Of a stretch of 64,000 nucleotides of DNA, positions 24,060-36,254 are shown piece after piece. The translations under genes and the position numbers were made by a program. Below the pieces are notes generated by a model that saw only the letters and a program-made list of their open reading frames with translations, was not told where the DNA came from and searched no databases. Source of the stretch: Siphonodentalium dalli (Eukaryota; Mollusca; Scaphopoda; Gadilida; Siphonodentaliidae); assembly GCA_032622095.1 (NCBI GenBank), contig CP136067.1, positions 80,502,705 to 80,566,704 on the forward strand, read 5' to 3'. The stretch's first letter is position 1. Each line of letters opens with the position of its first letter.

Positions 24060-25542
24060 TGATAGACTCTTGACAGCGATGATGACGGAGTATAATTTAC
24101 AAGTGTATTTGTCACATTACAATTCGTTATGATCTACAATTTGGCTCCAATCACTAGTCTGTTACTAACACGTATAAACAAAACAATATAGTCATATTGT
24201 GAAACTGGTGATCATTTTTCATTTGACTCAACAGAATTATGCAACAGACTGCAGGCTGCATATTAGCAGTGGCATTACAAAGCAGTGTGCACGTATACTT
24301 TTGTCAAGTACTGTGTCTAGAAGCATAACTATATCGACTATATTGCATTACTAGTAATTATATTACTGATTGTTTCGGTGAATGTCTCTCCCTCCTATAT
24401 AGTAGCACTTTGTGGCCGTATATATAGCGATGTTACTATCAACGTTCGAGTAAAATAACACAATATTCTCCATAGGGTTCAATGTCAAATTTTGATAAAA
24501 ATGGTAGCCAGTGAGAATAGTCTAGTCACATAACCTTTTCCCCAAGCTGGGCCTGAATTTCATACATAGTATGTTTGAGAAATTTCAATTCATATAATCA
24601 TACGCAAAATGGTGCCATTTATCCAAAAATACAAGAATCTCCATAGAGTTCAATGTTAAATTTTGATCGCAACTGTAGCCAGTAAGAACCCACTGATCAT
24701 ATCCAAATTTTCAGATATATCTTTGAGGTTCATACCTAGCAGTTTTTTTTACAACATTTCAAATTGCACCGATCATAATACGCCAAATGGCACCATCTAT
24801 CATTTTGGTGGAAAAAAACGAAACGCTCTTTAAATTATGTTGACCCCAGTTTAGGCCGACACTCCAAAATTCAAGAATGGTGACAACTCATCCTGAAAAT
24901 AGACCTACTAAGCATACAAATCTGTTTTAAGATAGCTTTTAGCAAGCAAACATGTGATATGAAGTAAGAAATCTGACTATTTGTCAAACGTGTCACTAAA
25001 TATAGTTTTGGGAGAGGGGTAAGGTTGTGCCCTGTATTTGAGCTGCGTACGCCACAACGCCATAACATGATAACCATCCCATTGCAGATATGCCACGGAT
25101 CACAAAAATATATACATATGGTGACAACATCCGACAAGTTTTTGTTAAACAGAGTTGAAACAGACACATTAAGCTGAATCAGCGAAAAAAAATACGTTCA
25201 CGATTAGCAAAATACGTCACAGCTCAAACGTCAATCGATTATCTTGCAACTTTTTACCATTTTCAATACCGCTCACATAACTGCCATCCATATCAAATGA
25301 AGAAAAAGATAAATTGAATACAGCTTAAGAATCTTAGACTGATGAACATCACAGGAACTAACCCGAAAAATGAATAAAAATAAGGTTGGGTAGCATGATG
25401 AAAATGTGAAAAAATCATATTTTGCGTCCTATATTGACCCCGCAACAAACGGATCCCAAAATTAGAATAGTTGGGCTACATAGATATGGTGGTCGCTGAA
25501 ATTCCCATTCCAGGTGACACCTCGGGTAATGAGAGCCCATAC
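24060..25542 (-). mobile_element. inner right arm of the nested inverted repeat
   Basis: It is the reverse complement of 20,859-22,285, with modest divergence and small indels. It ends at 'ggtaatgagagcccatact', where the long minisatellite begins. Confidence 0.8.
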
Positions 25543-26930
25543 TATAAGGTCATGGGTGGGATGTACATGTGTTGTCTGTATGATCATGGATGGGGTGTGT
25601 GGATATATATTGGGAGTGCTTTTATGATTACGGGTAATGTGTATAGGTATACATGGAATGACTGTACGGTATTGAATATGAATACCTGGAGCAAACTGGT
25701 GGACATTATCGGGTATATAGGGACTGTGGGTATATAGGGAGTGTCCTTGTGGTGACGGGTGGGATGTATATTTATATATATCGTGGATGTATAATTATTG
25801 GTGGGTGTATAGGGCTTAGCTGTATTATCATGGATGGCGTGTATGATTATACAGTGAATTGCTGAATTGTCGTGTGTGAGGTGTATAAAGCAAGTATGAA
25901 TTGTTTTAGTGGTTGTGTGTGTGGGTTTTTGTGTATATCTGGAAGGGCTGAATGGCCATTAGTGAGGTTTACATGTATACCTGTAGTGAATATATGGCCT
26001 AGGGTGGACTGCATATGTATATCGACTGATTATATGACTATGTGTGTCGAATAGGTATACAGGTAGTGACTGTATGGTTGATGGTGAGATGAGTACATGT
26101 AAGTATACAAGTAGTGACTGCATGATCATAAATGTAATGAACGTCTATACGGGGGTGACTAAATGGTCATGTGTCAGGCGTATGAGTATACTTGGTGTTC
26201 CTGTTTGGTGACTCGTGGCGGTATGATTATGTGTAGGTTATACCAGTATACACACGTGTTGCTTTATTGTCATGGGCGAGGGATATGTGTATATAGCGAG
26301 TGGCTATATGGCCATGGATGAGGTGCATATGCATACATGGAGTGACTATACTGACATGACTGGGGTGTATTAGTATATCTTGGGTGGCTATTCGGCTATG
26401 GTGTGACAAATAGGGATACAGGGAGTGACATGGCCAATGTTGAGGTGAATATGTATACAAGGATTGACCATGATCATGTATGAATGTTTGGAATAGGTAC
26501 ACACGGGGTGACTGTATGGCCATAGGTCAGGTGAAGGAGTATACCAGGTGACATGGGTGACGGTGTGTGTATGAAGCGAGTGGCTATATGGCCATTGGTG
26601 AGGTGCATATGTATACCGGAGTGACTTTATGGTCATTGTTGTGGTGTTGATGTATATATTGATTGTCTATTTGACCATGCGTTTGGAGAATATGTATACA
26701 GGGGATGACCTTACGGCCAATGATGAGATGATTGGGTATAAAAGGAGTGAGTATATGGTTATGGCCATGTTTAGGAGTATACCCGGTGTGTCTGCATTAT
26801 GACGCGTGGCTGTATGGCCATCCGTGGTCATGGGTCAGGTGTACATGTATACAGTGGGTCACTATATTGTTGTGTCTGTGGTGTTTATATATAGTATATG
26901 TAATGACTGTGTGATAATGGGTGGCTATCG
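25543..26930 (+). repeat. minisatellite, 'gtatacaggragtgactgtatggtcat' type
   Basis: About 1.4 kb of diverged units carry 'gtatac', 'ggagtgactgtatgg' and 'catgggtgaggtg'. The orientation is the same as the short block at 20,540-20,858, although the arms next to both blocks are inverted. Frames across it have no domain. Confidence 0.75.
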
Positions 26931-27052
26931 TGTTCCACGATATGACTCTCTGACATGACCTCTCTATTGATTAACATATCCTGAGTTATTGTGGAAAGCG
27001 ATACCCACCCAATGTACACATGTACAACCCACCCATTACCCCAGTCACTCCA

Positions 27053-30000
27053 TCTATATATATATTTGCGAATGTCTGTCTGTCTGTCTGTCTGTGTTCT
27101 ATAGAAATTCACAGGGGACCATCTAGATGATGCCAAAGGGGTCTACTATGAGTAGCTTTTTACGAGAAAGATAATGGTCGGGGTTAGAATTTTCTAAAGT
27201 GACGCCGTTGTTGCCAGGGGCAGAAAAGGGGAAGGGGCAGGAAAAAAAATTGTCGCCGATTGCCACCAAACTTATACATAATAATCCCCATGATATGAGG
27301 AATCTAATGGTGTGGTTTAAATATGGCAAAAGTCGCGCCGTTCGCGTCAGGGGTGCCCGGAAGGGAGAGGGGCAGATTTTTTTTCTGTCGCCGAATTCCA
27401 CCAAACTTATATATAATCATCCCCATGATATGAAAAAACCAACGGTGTGGTTTAAAAGTGGCGTCGTTCGAGTCAGGGATGCACGGAAGGGGAGAGGGGC
27501 ACCAAAATTGAAAAACTAATTTTAGCGCCGATCTCCACCAAATTGATATATATTCTTCTACATGATATAAGGAATCTAATTGTGCGAATTAACAACGCCG
27601 AACCCATGATATGAAAAAACCAACGGTGTGGTTTTAAAGTGGCGTCGTTCGAGTCAGGGATGCACGGAAGGGGAGAGAGGCACCAAAATTGAAAAACTAA
27701 TTTTAGCGCCGATCTCCACCAAAAAATTGATATATATTCTTCTTCATTAAACAAGGAATCAAATTGTGCGCTTTAACAGCGCCAAATTGTTGTCTTTTGG
27801 TTGAGAGATTGGGAGCGGTGTGCACTAAATTTGATAGTAATTGGTTTAGTCGCCGATTGCCACCACACTTATACAAAATCATCCCCATGGTATGACGAGT
27901 CTAATGGTGTTGCTTATATATGTCAAATGTGGCCTCATTCGAGTCAGGGTTGCATTGAAAGGGACAGGGGCACCAAAATTGATGCACAATTTTTTTGCGT
28001 CAATTTCCACCAAATTGATACACGTTCTTATCCAAGATACGAGGAATCTAATCGTGTGATTTAAAGACGCCATAGTGGTGCTGTTTGTTTATTTAAAAAA
28101 AATTGGTTAGTCGCCGATTATCACCAAACTTATAAACAATCATCTCCATGATATCAGGAGTATAATCGTGTGGTTTAAGGATGTCATAAGTTGGGCCATT
28201 CAAGTCAGTGATGAATAGAGATGAGAGGGACACAACAAATTATATCTATATGTTTAGTGCCGATTTCCACCAGATTGATACATATTCTTCTCTGTGATAC
28301 GAGGAATCTTATCGTGTCGTTTAGATACACCAAATGTGTGCACTATGGGTGAGAGATATGGGGACCTTAAATTTGATACGAATTGATATACTCGCCAATT
28401 TTCACCAATTTCATATATATGCATCTCTAATATATAATGAGTCTTAGTGTGTGTAGCTTGAGACTGAAATAGGGACGGTGGGTCACCAAGACTGATACAC
28501 AATATTTTTAGTACTAATTACCATCAAATTCAGACATGTTCTTCTCAAATGATACAAGAAATCAAATCGTGCTGTCTGTCTTTCTGTCTGTCTGTGTGCG
28601 TTCTATATATAACTTCACGCGGTACAATCGAGATGGCACAAAGACGTTCTAAGAGGGGTAGCTGTTTACAAGGAAGATAACGGTGCGGGTAAATATTTTC
28701 TAAAATGACGCTGTTGGTGTCAGGGGAAGAAAAAGGGGAGGTCGGCAAAATTAAAAATATATCATGAAATAGTTTTGTCGCCGATTTCCACCAAACGAAT
28801 ACATAATCACCTTCGCAATATGGCGTTGTTCGAGTCAACGTTGCATCAACAATTGATTTAATAAACTATTTTTAGCCCAGATTTCCACCAAATTGATATA
28901 TTATTCTTCGCTATGATACGAGGAATATCGTCGTGTGATTTAAAGACGTCAAATTGCTGTCGGTTGGGTGAGAGATATGGGTCATAACTATTCTCAGAAT
29001 TTGTTCAGTTGCTGATTACCACCAAACATATATATAATCATCGCCAGTATATCATGCACCCATGAGTCTAATGGGAGTGTATGGTTTAAATATGTCCAAA
29101 GAGGCAAACGCTGGTACAAATTTATTTGGCACCAATTTCCACCGAATTCTCTAATGATATACCATGAATTATATCACATTTGGTCTCGTTTGCGTCGCGG
29201 ATGGCGAGCGGATATGCACTATCATTGATAAGATTGCTATTCGCCTTTATCCACATATAAGTTATATAGGAGTCACCCAGGCCATCGCCATATCATTTTA
29301 AGTAGTTTTGGACGTTCACATTTCACAATCCCGACATATGGTGACCCACTTAAGTCACTTGAACAATTATATCTTCTTAACTGTCATATTTATATGGGAA
29401 TAGCAATCAGGGCATTCACAAAATGAGCTAGCAAAAAGAGATACATAGAAGAGGCATTAAACGTATATTTATCATTCTATTGAAGAGATACACATATTCG
29501 TGCAAACTGATAGATCCCGAACCGTCAGAGGATTGCATATATATTATAACAAAATTGAGTATGTTTCATTCAATACAGTTTCCACAAAAAGTTACAATTT
29601 GTCAAGAGATATGGAAGGCCTGTTCAAAAATAGTGGTCACAGTGTGCAGTCAAATATAGTTTCTTCTGATGTACAAGAAAATGCAGTTAGTAGCATAAGA
29701 CTTTTCAGGATCCTCTCAATACTGCACATCTGACAAGGGTTTTATAACAGACTCCTCGACTGATATAAGCAACTCAAAATCTCGCTCTGTGTCTGGCACA
29801 TGTAGCTAATTTTTATGCGCATCAACATTTCGTTTAAACTGAGAATATTTAGCCAATATATATCACCATGAACAGAGGGGCACCTGGAAATTTCTTTAAA
29901 ACATCTGTATCTTCATGGAGATAGCCAGGTGTCCTCGAGAACTTAGTCCAACCCACTAAATTGATTGATACATCTCAATATTTAAAACCCACTGAATTAT

Positions 30001-30312
30001 CATCTTTTATCGAACTAATGTGTTTATGATGTTCATGTATCATATTATAACGTCTAATGTATACGCAGTTGTAAATAAATACATACTTCATTATTGTTGG
30101 AACGGATTAATCGCGACAAACAGAATGACAATTGACAAGGTGAGCCACTACTTATATCCCAATCATGTTTTATGATGCTATTTGAATATACAATTTATGA
30201 GAAAACGTATAACACTTTTAAGCAAGAGCATTCTCTATCCCCAACAAATATCCACAGCATACAGAGGGTTTCTCATCGCATTAACCTGGGCAACGCCGGG
30301 TAACCCTGCTAG
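27053..30312 (+). mobile_element. 3.26-kb non-autonomous Helitron
   Basis: The 5' end is A|TCTATATATATATATTTGCG and the 3' end is CCTGGGCAACGCCGGG (hairpin with one G-T pair), eight bases, then CTAG|T at 30,309-30,312. TC start, GC hairpin, CTRR end and insertion between A and T are the standard Helitron marks. A TCTG microsatellite follows the head. The core has units of about 135 bp ('gtcgccgattgccaccaaac', 'ccatgatatgaggaatctaa'). A second head-like copy at about 28,565-28,750 suggests a tandem or recombinant structure. No Rep/helicase frame is seen. Confidence 0.75.
27421..27727 (+). repeat. 181-bp tandem duplication inside the Helitron core
   Basis: The segment 'cccatgatatgaaaaaacca' through 'gcgccgatctccaccaaa' occurs at 27,422 and again 181 bp downstream at 27,603 with only a few changes, so it is much younger than the other core units. 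Confidence 0.75.
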
Positions 30313-30314
30313 TA

Positions 30315-31239
30315 GTCTATAAACACCGTAGTGTGACACATGTAAGATAGTCCAAAACAATATACACCTTTGATACCAAAGATAGTTGCATTTTACTTGA
30401 ACAAATGGTCGAACCCTGAAAAGTTAGTTTTTGCCGATATTTATGTCAAGTTTGTGAGAAATAAATCCAAATTTCTGGTGATGTCAGTGGTGACAATAGT
30501 AAAAATTATCCATGGTGCATCAGACATGTTAGTATACAATGTATAGAATACAGATTAGCCAATTGTATACATCAACCACAACTTGTAAGCGATTGCAGGA
30601 CACCCTGGGGCAATATTTACCATTTTCCATATTTTGGCGGCCATTTTCGCCGCCATTTTGAGCCAAGGTAAGATATTTGGTTCCAGAAAGTTGGAATATT
30701 CATAGGTAATGATATGCCTCACTTACATTACAATGGTCTTTTCATTTCTTGTTATTTTGTACCGCGTTCTGTAAAATATAATTTTTGAGGGGGTCGGAAG
30801 GGGCTAGGACCCTATTAATTGCATATTTAATTGCTCCAATGATCAGTTAATATAAAAAACACAAAATAAAGTCATATTACTCAACCAGTTCCAAACAGAA
30901 TGAATTGATCTAGAAGATATTTGTGAAAAAATGTCATATTTTCAAATTCCGGCGGCCATTTTGGCGGCCATCTTGGATGGTGAGTTTCAATTTTGGCCCA
31001 AAAAAGTATCATTATGTCTTAGCTTTACGAAAATATAAACATTTGTATACATTTTACTAGATTTTCCCGCTATAATTTGCATAAAACTGACTTAGGGTCT
31101 GGTCTGAAAAACGGCGGCCATGATGGACGCCATCTTGTTAACATTGCTTAAAAGTTGAAGGACATAATAAGGAACAAAATGAGTGGGGTGAAGTTAAGTC
31201 TCAGGGGGGGTGCAAGGGTACCCATATTAGCTCCCGGAC
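30315..31239 (-). mobile_element. outer right arm of the 12-kb nested inverted repeat
   Basis: It is the reverse complement of 19,191-20,184 and ends 'gctcccggac' followed by TA. Its inner edge coincides with the Helitron 3' end (CTAG|T at 30,309-30,313), so the Helitron truncated or split this arm. Continuation of the arm is not visible at the Helitron's 5' side. Confidence 0.75.
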
Positions 31240-31679
31240 TAAATCAGATGATAAAAGTTGAGATATCAAATCAAATAGCATATATCTGTAGAAAGTGGAA
31301 GTAAGGTGGAAGGGTTAATTTTGCCCAAACTAATCAATTGATCAACACAAATTAATTCATAATCAGCATGGAACTGGCCACATACACCTATGCAATAAGT
31401 CAGCGCCACAGAATACCAGTATTGTTTTTATCATACAGCCCTCATGCATTGAGGGAATTTCAAAAGACATCCCCATAAAGAGTGTTCATTAATGAACCTG
31501 GTTCACATTTGAAGGGTTCATATTTTCTGCCTAGTTGAAACAGTACGGTCATATTTGCCTATGGGAGACTCGCATATATCAAATAATGCACTGGAACATT
31601 CATTATCTTTAATGCTGCACCAGCGCAGCTCCCGCCATGAAAGGTTTAAATTATAAATAGTAACAAACATTTTATATGC

Positions 31680-32655
31680 ATGACGTTCTATTGGCAATTT
31701 CGTTTTATAAATTTTGGTGCCGGGCGACCCCGCCATATCTCAGAGGATGCCACTTTGGTATCTTCAAACCACACCATGCATTTGATTCATCTCATCATGT
31801 GCATTTAAATGCGACCATTTTTTTTGTGCCCTTCCCCACCCCTAACTCGAATAGGGAACTCTGGTTTATTTAAATCAGACCATTATATTGCTTATGCCAT
31901 GGAGGTTACGATATATTAATATTGATGGAAATCAAATTTACCACCAAAAAAAACATTACTATCAATTTTGCTGCCACTCCCTCCTCCATCCCTGACCCTA
32001 AAGGGCGCTAAATTGGCGTATTTAAACAACAATAAATTTGCACTGTCTCAAAAATCAAATTTGCTTCTAAAAATAGGCGCCTGTTGTGTTGTGTAGTTCC
32101 AAACATGTTCAAAGGGCAATGCTCGGCATGTTTCGGAGGCATAAAATTATAACATTGCTACTGTGCTATATCTCCTATATATATATATATATATATTTAT
32201 TTTTTATCAATTTGGTGTCCCTCCCCCATCCCTGGACCGAATGTCGGCAAATTGGTGTCTTTAAAACGCCCGATTAGATCAATCGTTCCATGTATGGAGA
32301 AAGACGAATGTATATTAATTTGGTTGAAATCGGAGTAAAAAATATTTTTATCACTTGTGTTGCCCTTCCCCTCCCAAATTCGTGACTCGAACGGTGCCTC
32401 TTTTTTAAAACCACGCCATTAGACTCATCAAACCGTGAGATGATTATATGTTTGGTGGAAATCGGCCACAAACAAAATGTCATCGATGCTGTTGTCCCTC
32501 CCCCTTTTTCTGTCCCTGACCCCGATACGTAGTGTCACTTTAACCCATCAATATCGTCCTTGTAAAATATTATCCCATTGGGGTGACGGGGTCATCTAGA
32601 TGGTCCCATGTTAATTTATATAGCGGACAGACAGACATTCGCAAATAGATATAGA
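31680..32655 (-). mobile_element. minus-strand Helitron fragment, relative of 27,053-30,312
   Basis: Read on the minus strand it starts A|TCTATATCTATTTGCGAATG, then a TCTG-type microsatellite and 'gggaccatctagatgaccc', as in the larger element. It continues into the same 135-bp core units ('gccgatttccaccaaacat', 'cgagtc...ggggagg'). No CTAG end was found near 31,680, so the 3' part is missing. Confidence 0.65.
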
Positions 32656-33105
32656 TTCCACCAACCCGAGAGATGAGTGCAACTTTCAACTGTTGCAATG
32701 TTTGTTTCGTTTGAATTTCTAATAAGGTGTATGGTCTCTTTACGCAATATCGGTTGACAAAATATTGACTATCCTGTATCATTTCTATCATAGCATGTTA
32801 TTGCCATATTTCAGGGCGCTCAGTACAATCTTACGAGTGCATTATACATTTGATGTTATTAGATCTTATTAGCCATATCGCTTTAACGGTGTTGATAATT
32901 AGTATGAGCCAAATTGGTACATTGATTCTGGAGATGATTTGATAAATTTACGGACAGCTAGAGTACAACAGACAGAAAAATTGATGGACAGTTGAGCAAC
33001 ATATACATAATTTATTTAAAATACTCGAAATTAGTCCGAACAGTGTAAATTACCCATGGAGCACACATATACGCTCTATTTTAACACGCATGTTTTTTTT
33101 ATCTA

Positions 33106-33315
33106 TCTCATATATATTTTGAAGACCTCTGTCTGTTTGTTTGTCTGTCTGTCTGTCTGTATGTTTGTCTGTATGTTTGTCATTAATACAAATCTACGAT
33201 TCTCGACCGATCGGGACGAAACTTGGTACGTGTGTGTAGTTTGACCAGGCGGTGGACGTTGTCGTATTGACGAGCCCGGATGAATAGCCCGGACAACGTC
33301 GGGCTCATCGGCTAG
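33106..33315 (+). mobile_element. Helitron unit 1 of array (210 bp, no core)
   Basis: It has the TC head, the microsatellite and the 'tctacgattctcgaccgatc' block, then joins directly to the 3' tail with hairpin GCCCGGACAACGTCGGGC and CTAG. The 122-bp core repeats are absent, which makes it the minimal unit. Confidence 0.75.
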
Positions 33316-33891
33316 TCTCATATATATATTTTGAAGACCTCTGTCTGTTTGTTTGTATGTTTGTCTGTATGTTTGTATGTTTGTCATTTATACAAATCTA
33401 CGATTCTCGACCGATCGGGACCAAACTTGGTACGTGTGTGTAGTTTGACCAGGCGGTGGACGTTGTCGTATTGGCGAGTCAGTGCGGCGCCCGCTTCGCG
33501 CATGCGCAGACGAGATCTCGGAAACGGGTGGAGCTATCGACTTGAAATTTGGTATGTGAATGTATCTTGCCCCGGATACGAATTTTATCGGGTCGCCGAG
33601 CCCGTGCGACGCCAGCTTCGCGCATGCGCAGACGAGATCTCGGAAACGGGTGGAGCTATCGACTTGAAATTTGGTATGTGAATGTATCTTGCCCCGGATA
33701 CGAATTTTATCGGGTCGCCGAGCCCGTGCGACGCCAGCTTCGCGCATGCGCAGACCAGATCTAGGAAACGGGTACAGCTATCGACTTGAAATTTGGTTTT
33801 TGAATAGCCCGGACAACGTCGGGCTGGGTAGAGCTATCGACTTGAAAATTGTTTTTTGAATAGCCCGGACAACGTCGGGCTCATCGGCTAG
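33316..33891 (+). mobile_element. Helitron unit 2 of array (576 bp, three core copies)
   Basis: It has the head, then core copies whose 'cgcgcatgcg' marks fall at 33,497, 33,619 and 33,741, exactly 122 bp apart. The 3' tail is partly duplicated: a hairpin, a short core fragment and a second hairpin precede CTAG. Confidence 0.75.
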
Positions 33892-34276
33892 TATCATATA
33901 TATTTTGAAGACCTCTGTCTGTATGTTTGTTTGTTTGTCTGTCTGTCTGTCTGTCTGTCATTTATACAAATCTACGATTCTCGACCGATCGGGACGAAAC
34001 TTGGTACGTGTGTGTAGTTTGACCAGGCGGTGAACGTTGTCGTATTGGCGAGCCCGTGCGGCGCCCGCTTCGCGCATGCGCAGACGAGATCTCGGAAACG
34101 GGTGGAGCTATCGACTTGAAATTTGCTATGTGGATGTATCTTGCCCCGGATGCGAATTTTATCGGATCGCCGAGCCCGTGCGACGCCAGCTTCGCGCATG
34201 CGCAGACGATATCTCGGAAACTGGTGGAGCTATCGACTTGAAATTTGGTATGTGAATGTATCTTGCCCCGGATACG
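33714..34276 (+). repeat. 563-bp segment with an inverted copy at 35,174-35,736
   Basis: Positions pair with a constant sum of 69,450 at both ends, so the two copies have the same length. Every stretch compared by eye was identical, including rare variants ('gatctaggaaacgggtacag') and the microsatellite length. Confidence 0.8.
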
Positions 34277-34788
34277 AATTTTATCGGGTTGCCGAGCCCG
34301 TGCGACGCCAGCTTCGCGCATGCGCAGACGAGATCTCGGAAACGGGTGGAGCTATCGACTTGAAATTTGCTATGTGGATGTATCTTGCCCCGGATGCGAA
34401 TTTTATCGGATCGCCGAGCCCGTGCGACGCCAGCTTCGCGCATGCGCAGACGATATCTCGGAAACTGGTGGAGCTATCGACTTGAAATTTGGTATGTGAA
34501 TGTATCTTGCCCCGGATACGAATTTTATCGGGTTGCCGAGCCCGTGCGACGCCAGCTTCGCGCATGCGCAGACGAGATCTCGGAAACGGGTGGAGCTATC
34601 GACTTGAAATTTGGTATACGAATGCATCTTGCCCCGGATACGAATTTTATCGGGTCGCCGAGCCCGTGCGACGCCAGCTTCGCGCATGCGCAGACCAGAT
34701 ATCGGAAACGGGTAGAGCTATCGACTTGAAATTTGGTTTTTGAATAGCCCGGATGAATAGCCCGGACAACGTCGGGCTCATCGGCTAG
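33892..34788 (+). mobile_element. Helitron unit 3 of array (897 bp, six core copies)
   Basis: Core marks lie at 34,071, 34,193, 34,315, 34,437, 34,559 and 34,681, exactly 122 bp apart. Two variant units alternate ('gacgagatctcggaaacggg' and 'gacgatatctcggaaactgg'), giving a 244-bp higher-order unit present about twice. The head reads TATCATATAT instead of TCTCATATAT. Confidence 0.75.
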
Positions 34789-35742
34789 TCTCATATATAT
34801 TTTGAAGACCTCTGTCTGTATGTTTGTCTGTATGTTTGTATGTTTGTCATTTATACAAATCTACGATTCTCGACCGATCGGGACGAAACTTGGTACGTGT
34901 GTGTAGTTTGACCAGGCGGTGGACGTTGTCGTATTGGCGAGCCCGTGCGGCGCCAGCTTCGCGCATGCGCAGACGAGATCTCGGAAACGGGTGGAGCTAT
35001 TGACTTGAAATTTGGTATGTGAATGTATCTTGCCCCGGATACGAATTTTATCGGGTCGCCGAGCGCGTGCGACGCCAGCTTCGCGCATGCGCAGACCAGA
35101 TCTCGGAAACGGGTGGAGCTATCGACTTGAAATTTGGTATGTGAATGTATCTTGCCCCGGATATGAATTTTATCGTATCCGGGGCAAGATACATTCACAT
35201 ACCAAATTTCAAGTCGATAGCTCCACCAGTTTCCGAGATATCGTCTGCGCATGCGCGAAGCTGGCGTCGCACGGGCTCGGCGATCCGATAAAATTCGCAT
35301 CCGGGGCAAGATACATCCACATAGCAAATTTCAAGTCGATAGCTCCACCCGTTTCCGAGATCTCGTCTGCGCATGCGCGAAGCGGGCGCCGCACGGGCTC
35401 GCCAATACGACAACGTTCACCGCCTGGTCAAACTACACACACGTACCAAGTTTCGTCCCGATCGGTCGAGAATCGTAGATTTGTATAAATGACAGACAGA
35501 CAGACAGACAGACAAACAAACAAACATACAGACAGAGGTCTTCAAAATATATATGATACTAGCCGATGAGCCCGACGTTGTCCGGGCTATTCAAAAAACA
35601 ATTTTCAAGTCGATAGCTCTACCCAGCCCGACGTTGTCCGGGCTATTCAAAAACCAAATTTCAAGTCGATAGCTGTACCCGTTTCCTAGATCTGGTCTGC
35701 GCATGCGCGAAGCTGGCGTCGCACGGGCTCGGCGACGGCTAG
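34789..35742 (+). mobile_element. Helitron unit 4 of array, rearranged by an inverted segment
   Basis: It begins with a normal head and two core copies. At 35,174 it switches into a 563-bp block that is the reverse complement of 33,714-34,276, spanning the end of unit 2 and the start of unit 3. It then ends with 'gacggctag', so its own hairpin is missing. Confidence 0.75.
35174..35736 (-). repeat. 563-bp inverted copy of 33,714-34,276
   Basis: This is the partner of the segment above. The left junction is a short palindrome, 'cggatatgaattttatcg' meeting 'tatccggggcaagatac'. It is either a very recent rearrangement or an assembly artefact. Confidence 0.8.
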
Positions 35743-36254
35743 TCTCATATATATTTTGAAGACCTCTGTCTGTATGTTTGTATGTTTGTCTGTATGTTTG
35801 TATGTTTGTCATTTATACAAATCTACGATTCTCGACCGATCGGGACGAAACTTGGTACGTGTGTGTAGTTTGACCAGGCGGTGGACGTTGTCGTATTGGC
35901 GAGCCCGTGCGGCGCCCGCTTCGCGCATGCGCAGACGAGATCTCGGAAACTGGTGGAGCTATCGACTTCAAATTTGCTATGTGAATGTATCTTGCCCCGG
36001 ATACGAATTTTATCGGGTCGCCGAGCGCGTGCGACGCCAGCTTCGCGCATGCGCAGACCAGATCTCGGAAACGGGTGGAGCTATCGACTTGAAATTTGGT
36101 ATGTGAATGTATCTTGCCCCGGATATGAATTTTATCGGGTCGCCGAGCGACGCCAGCTTCGCGCATGCGCAGACCAGATCTCGGAAACGGGTAGAGCTAT
36201 CGACTTGAAATTTGGTTTTTGAATAGCCCGGACAACGTCGGGCTCATCGGCTAG
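35743..36254 (+). mobile_element. Helitron unit 5 of array (512 bp)
   Basis: Head, microsatellite, three core copies (the last slightly shortened in 'gtcgccgagcgacgcc'), the hairpin GCCCGGACAACGTCGGGC and CTAG. Confidence 0.75.

Noticed and set aside
22251-24115. Overlapping frames with repeated MVSIHLYM-type heptads on both strands
   Set aside because: The seven-residue period is the 21-bp minisatellite read in several frames on both strands. There is no start context, domain or conserved frame.
19191-31239. Polinton/Maverick virus-like transposon
   Set aside because: The ends could be read as AG...CT, as in Polintons, but no 6-bp duplication matches, and no polymerase, integrase or capsid-like frame is visible.
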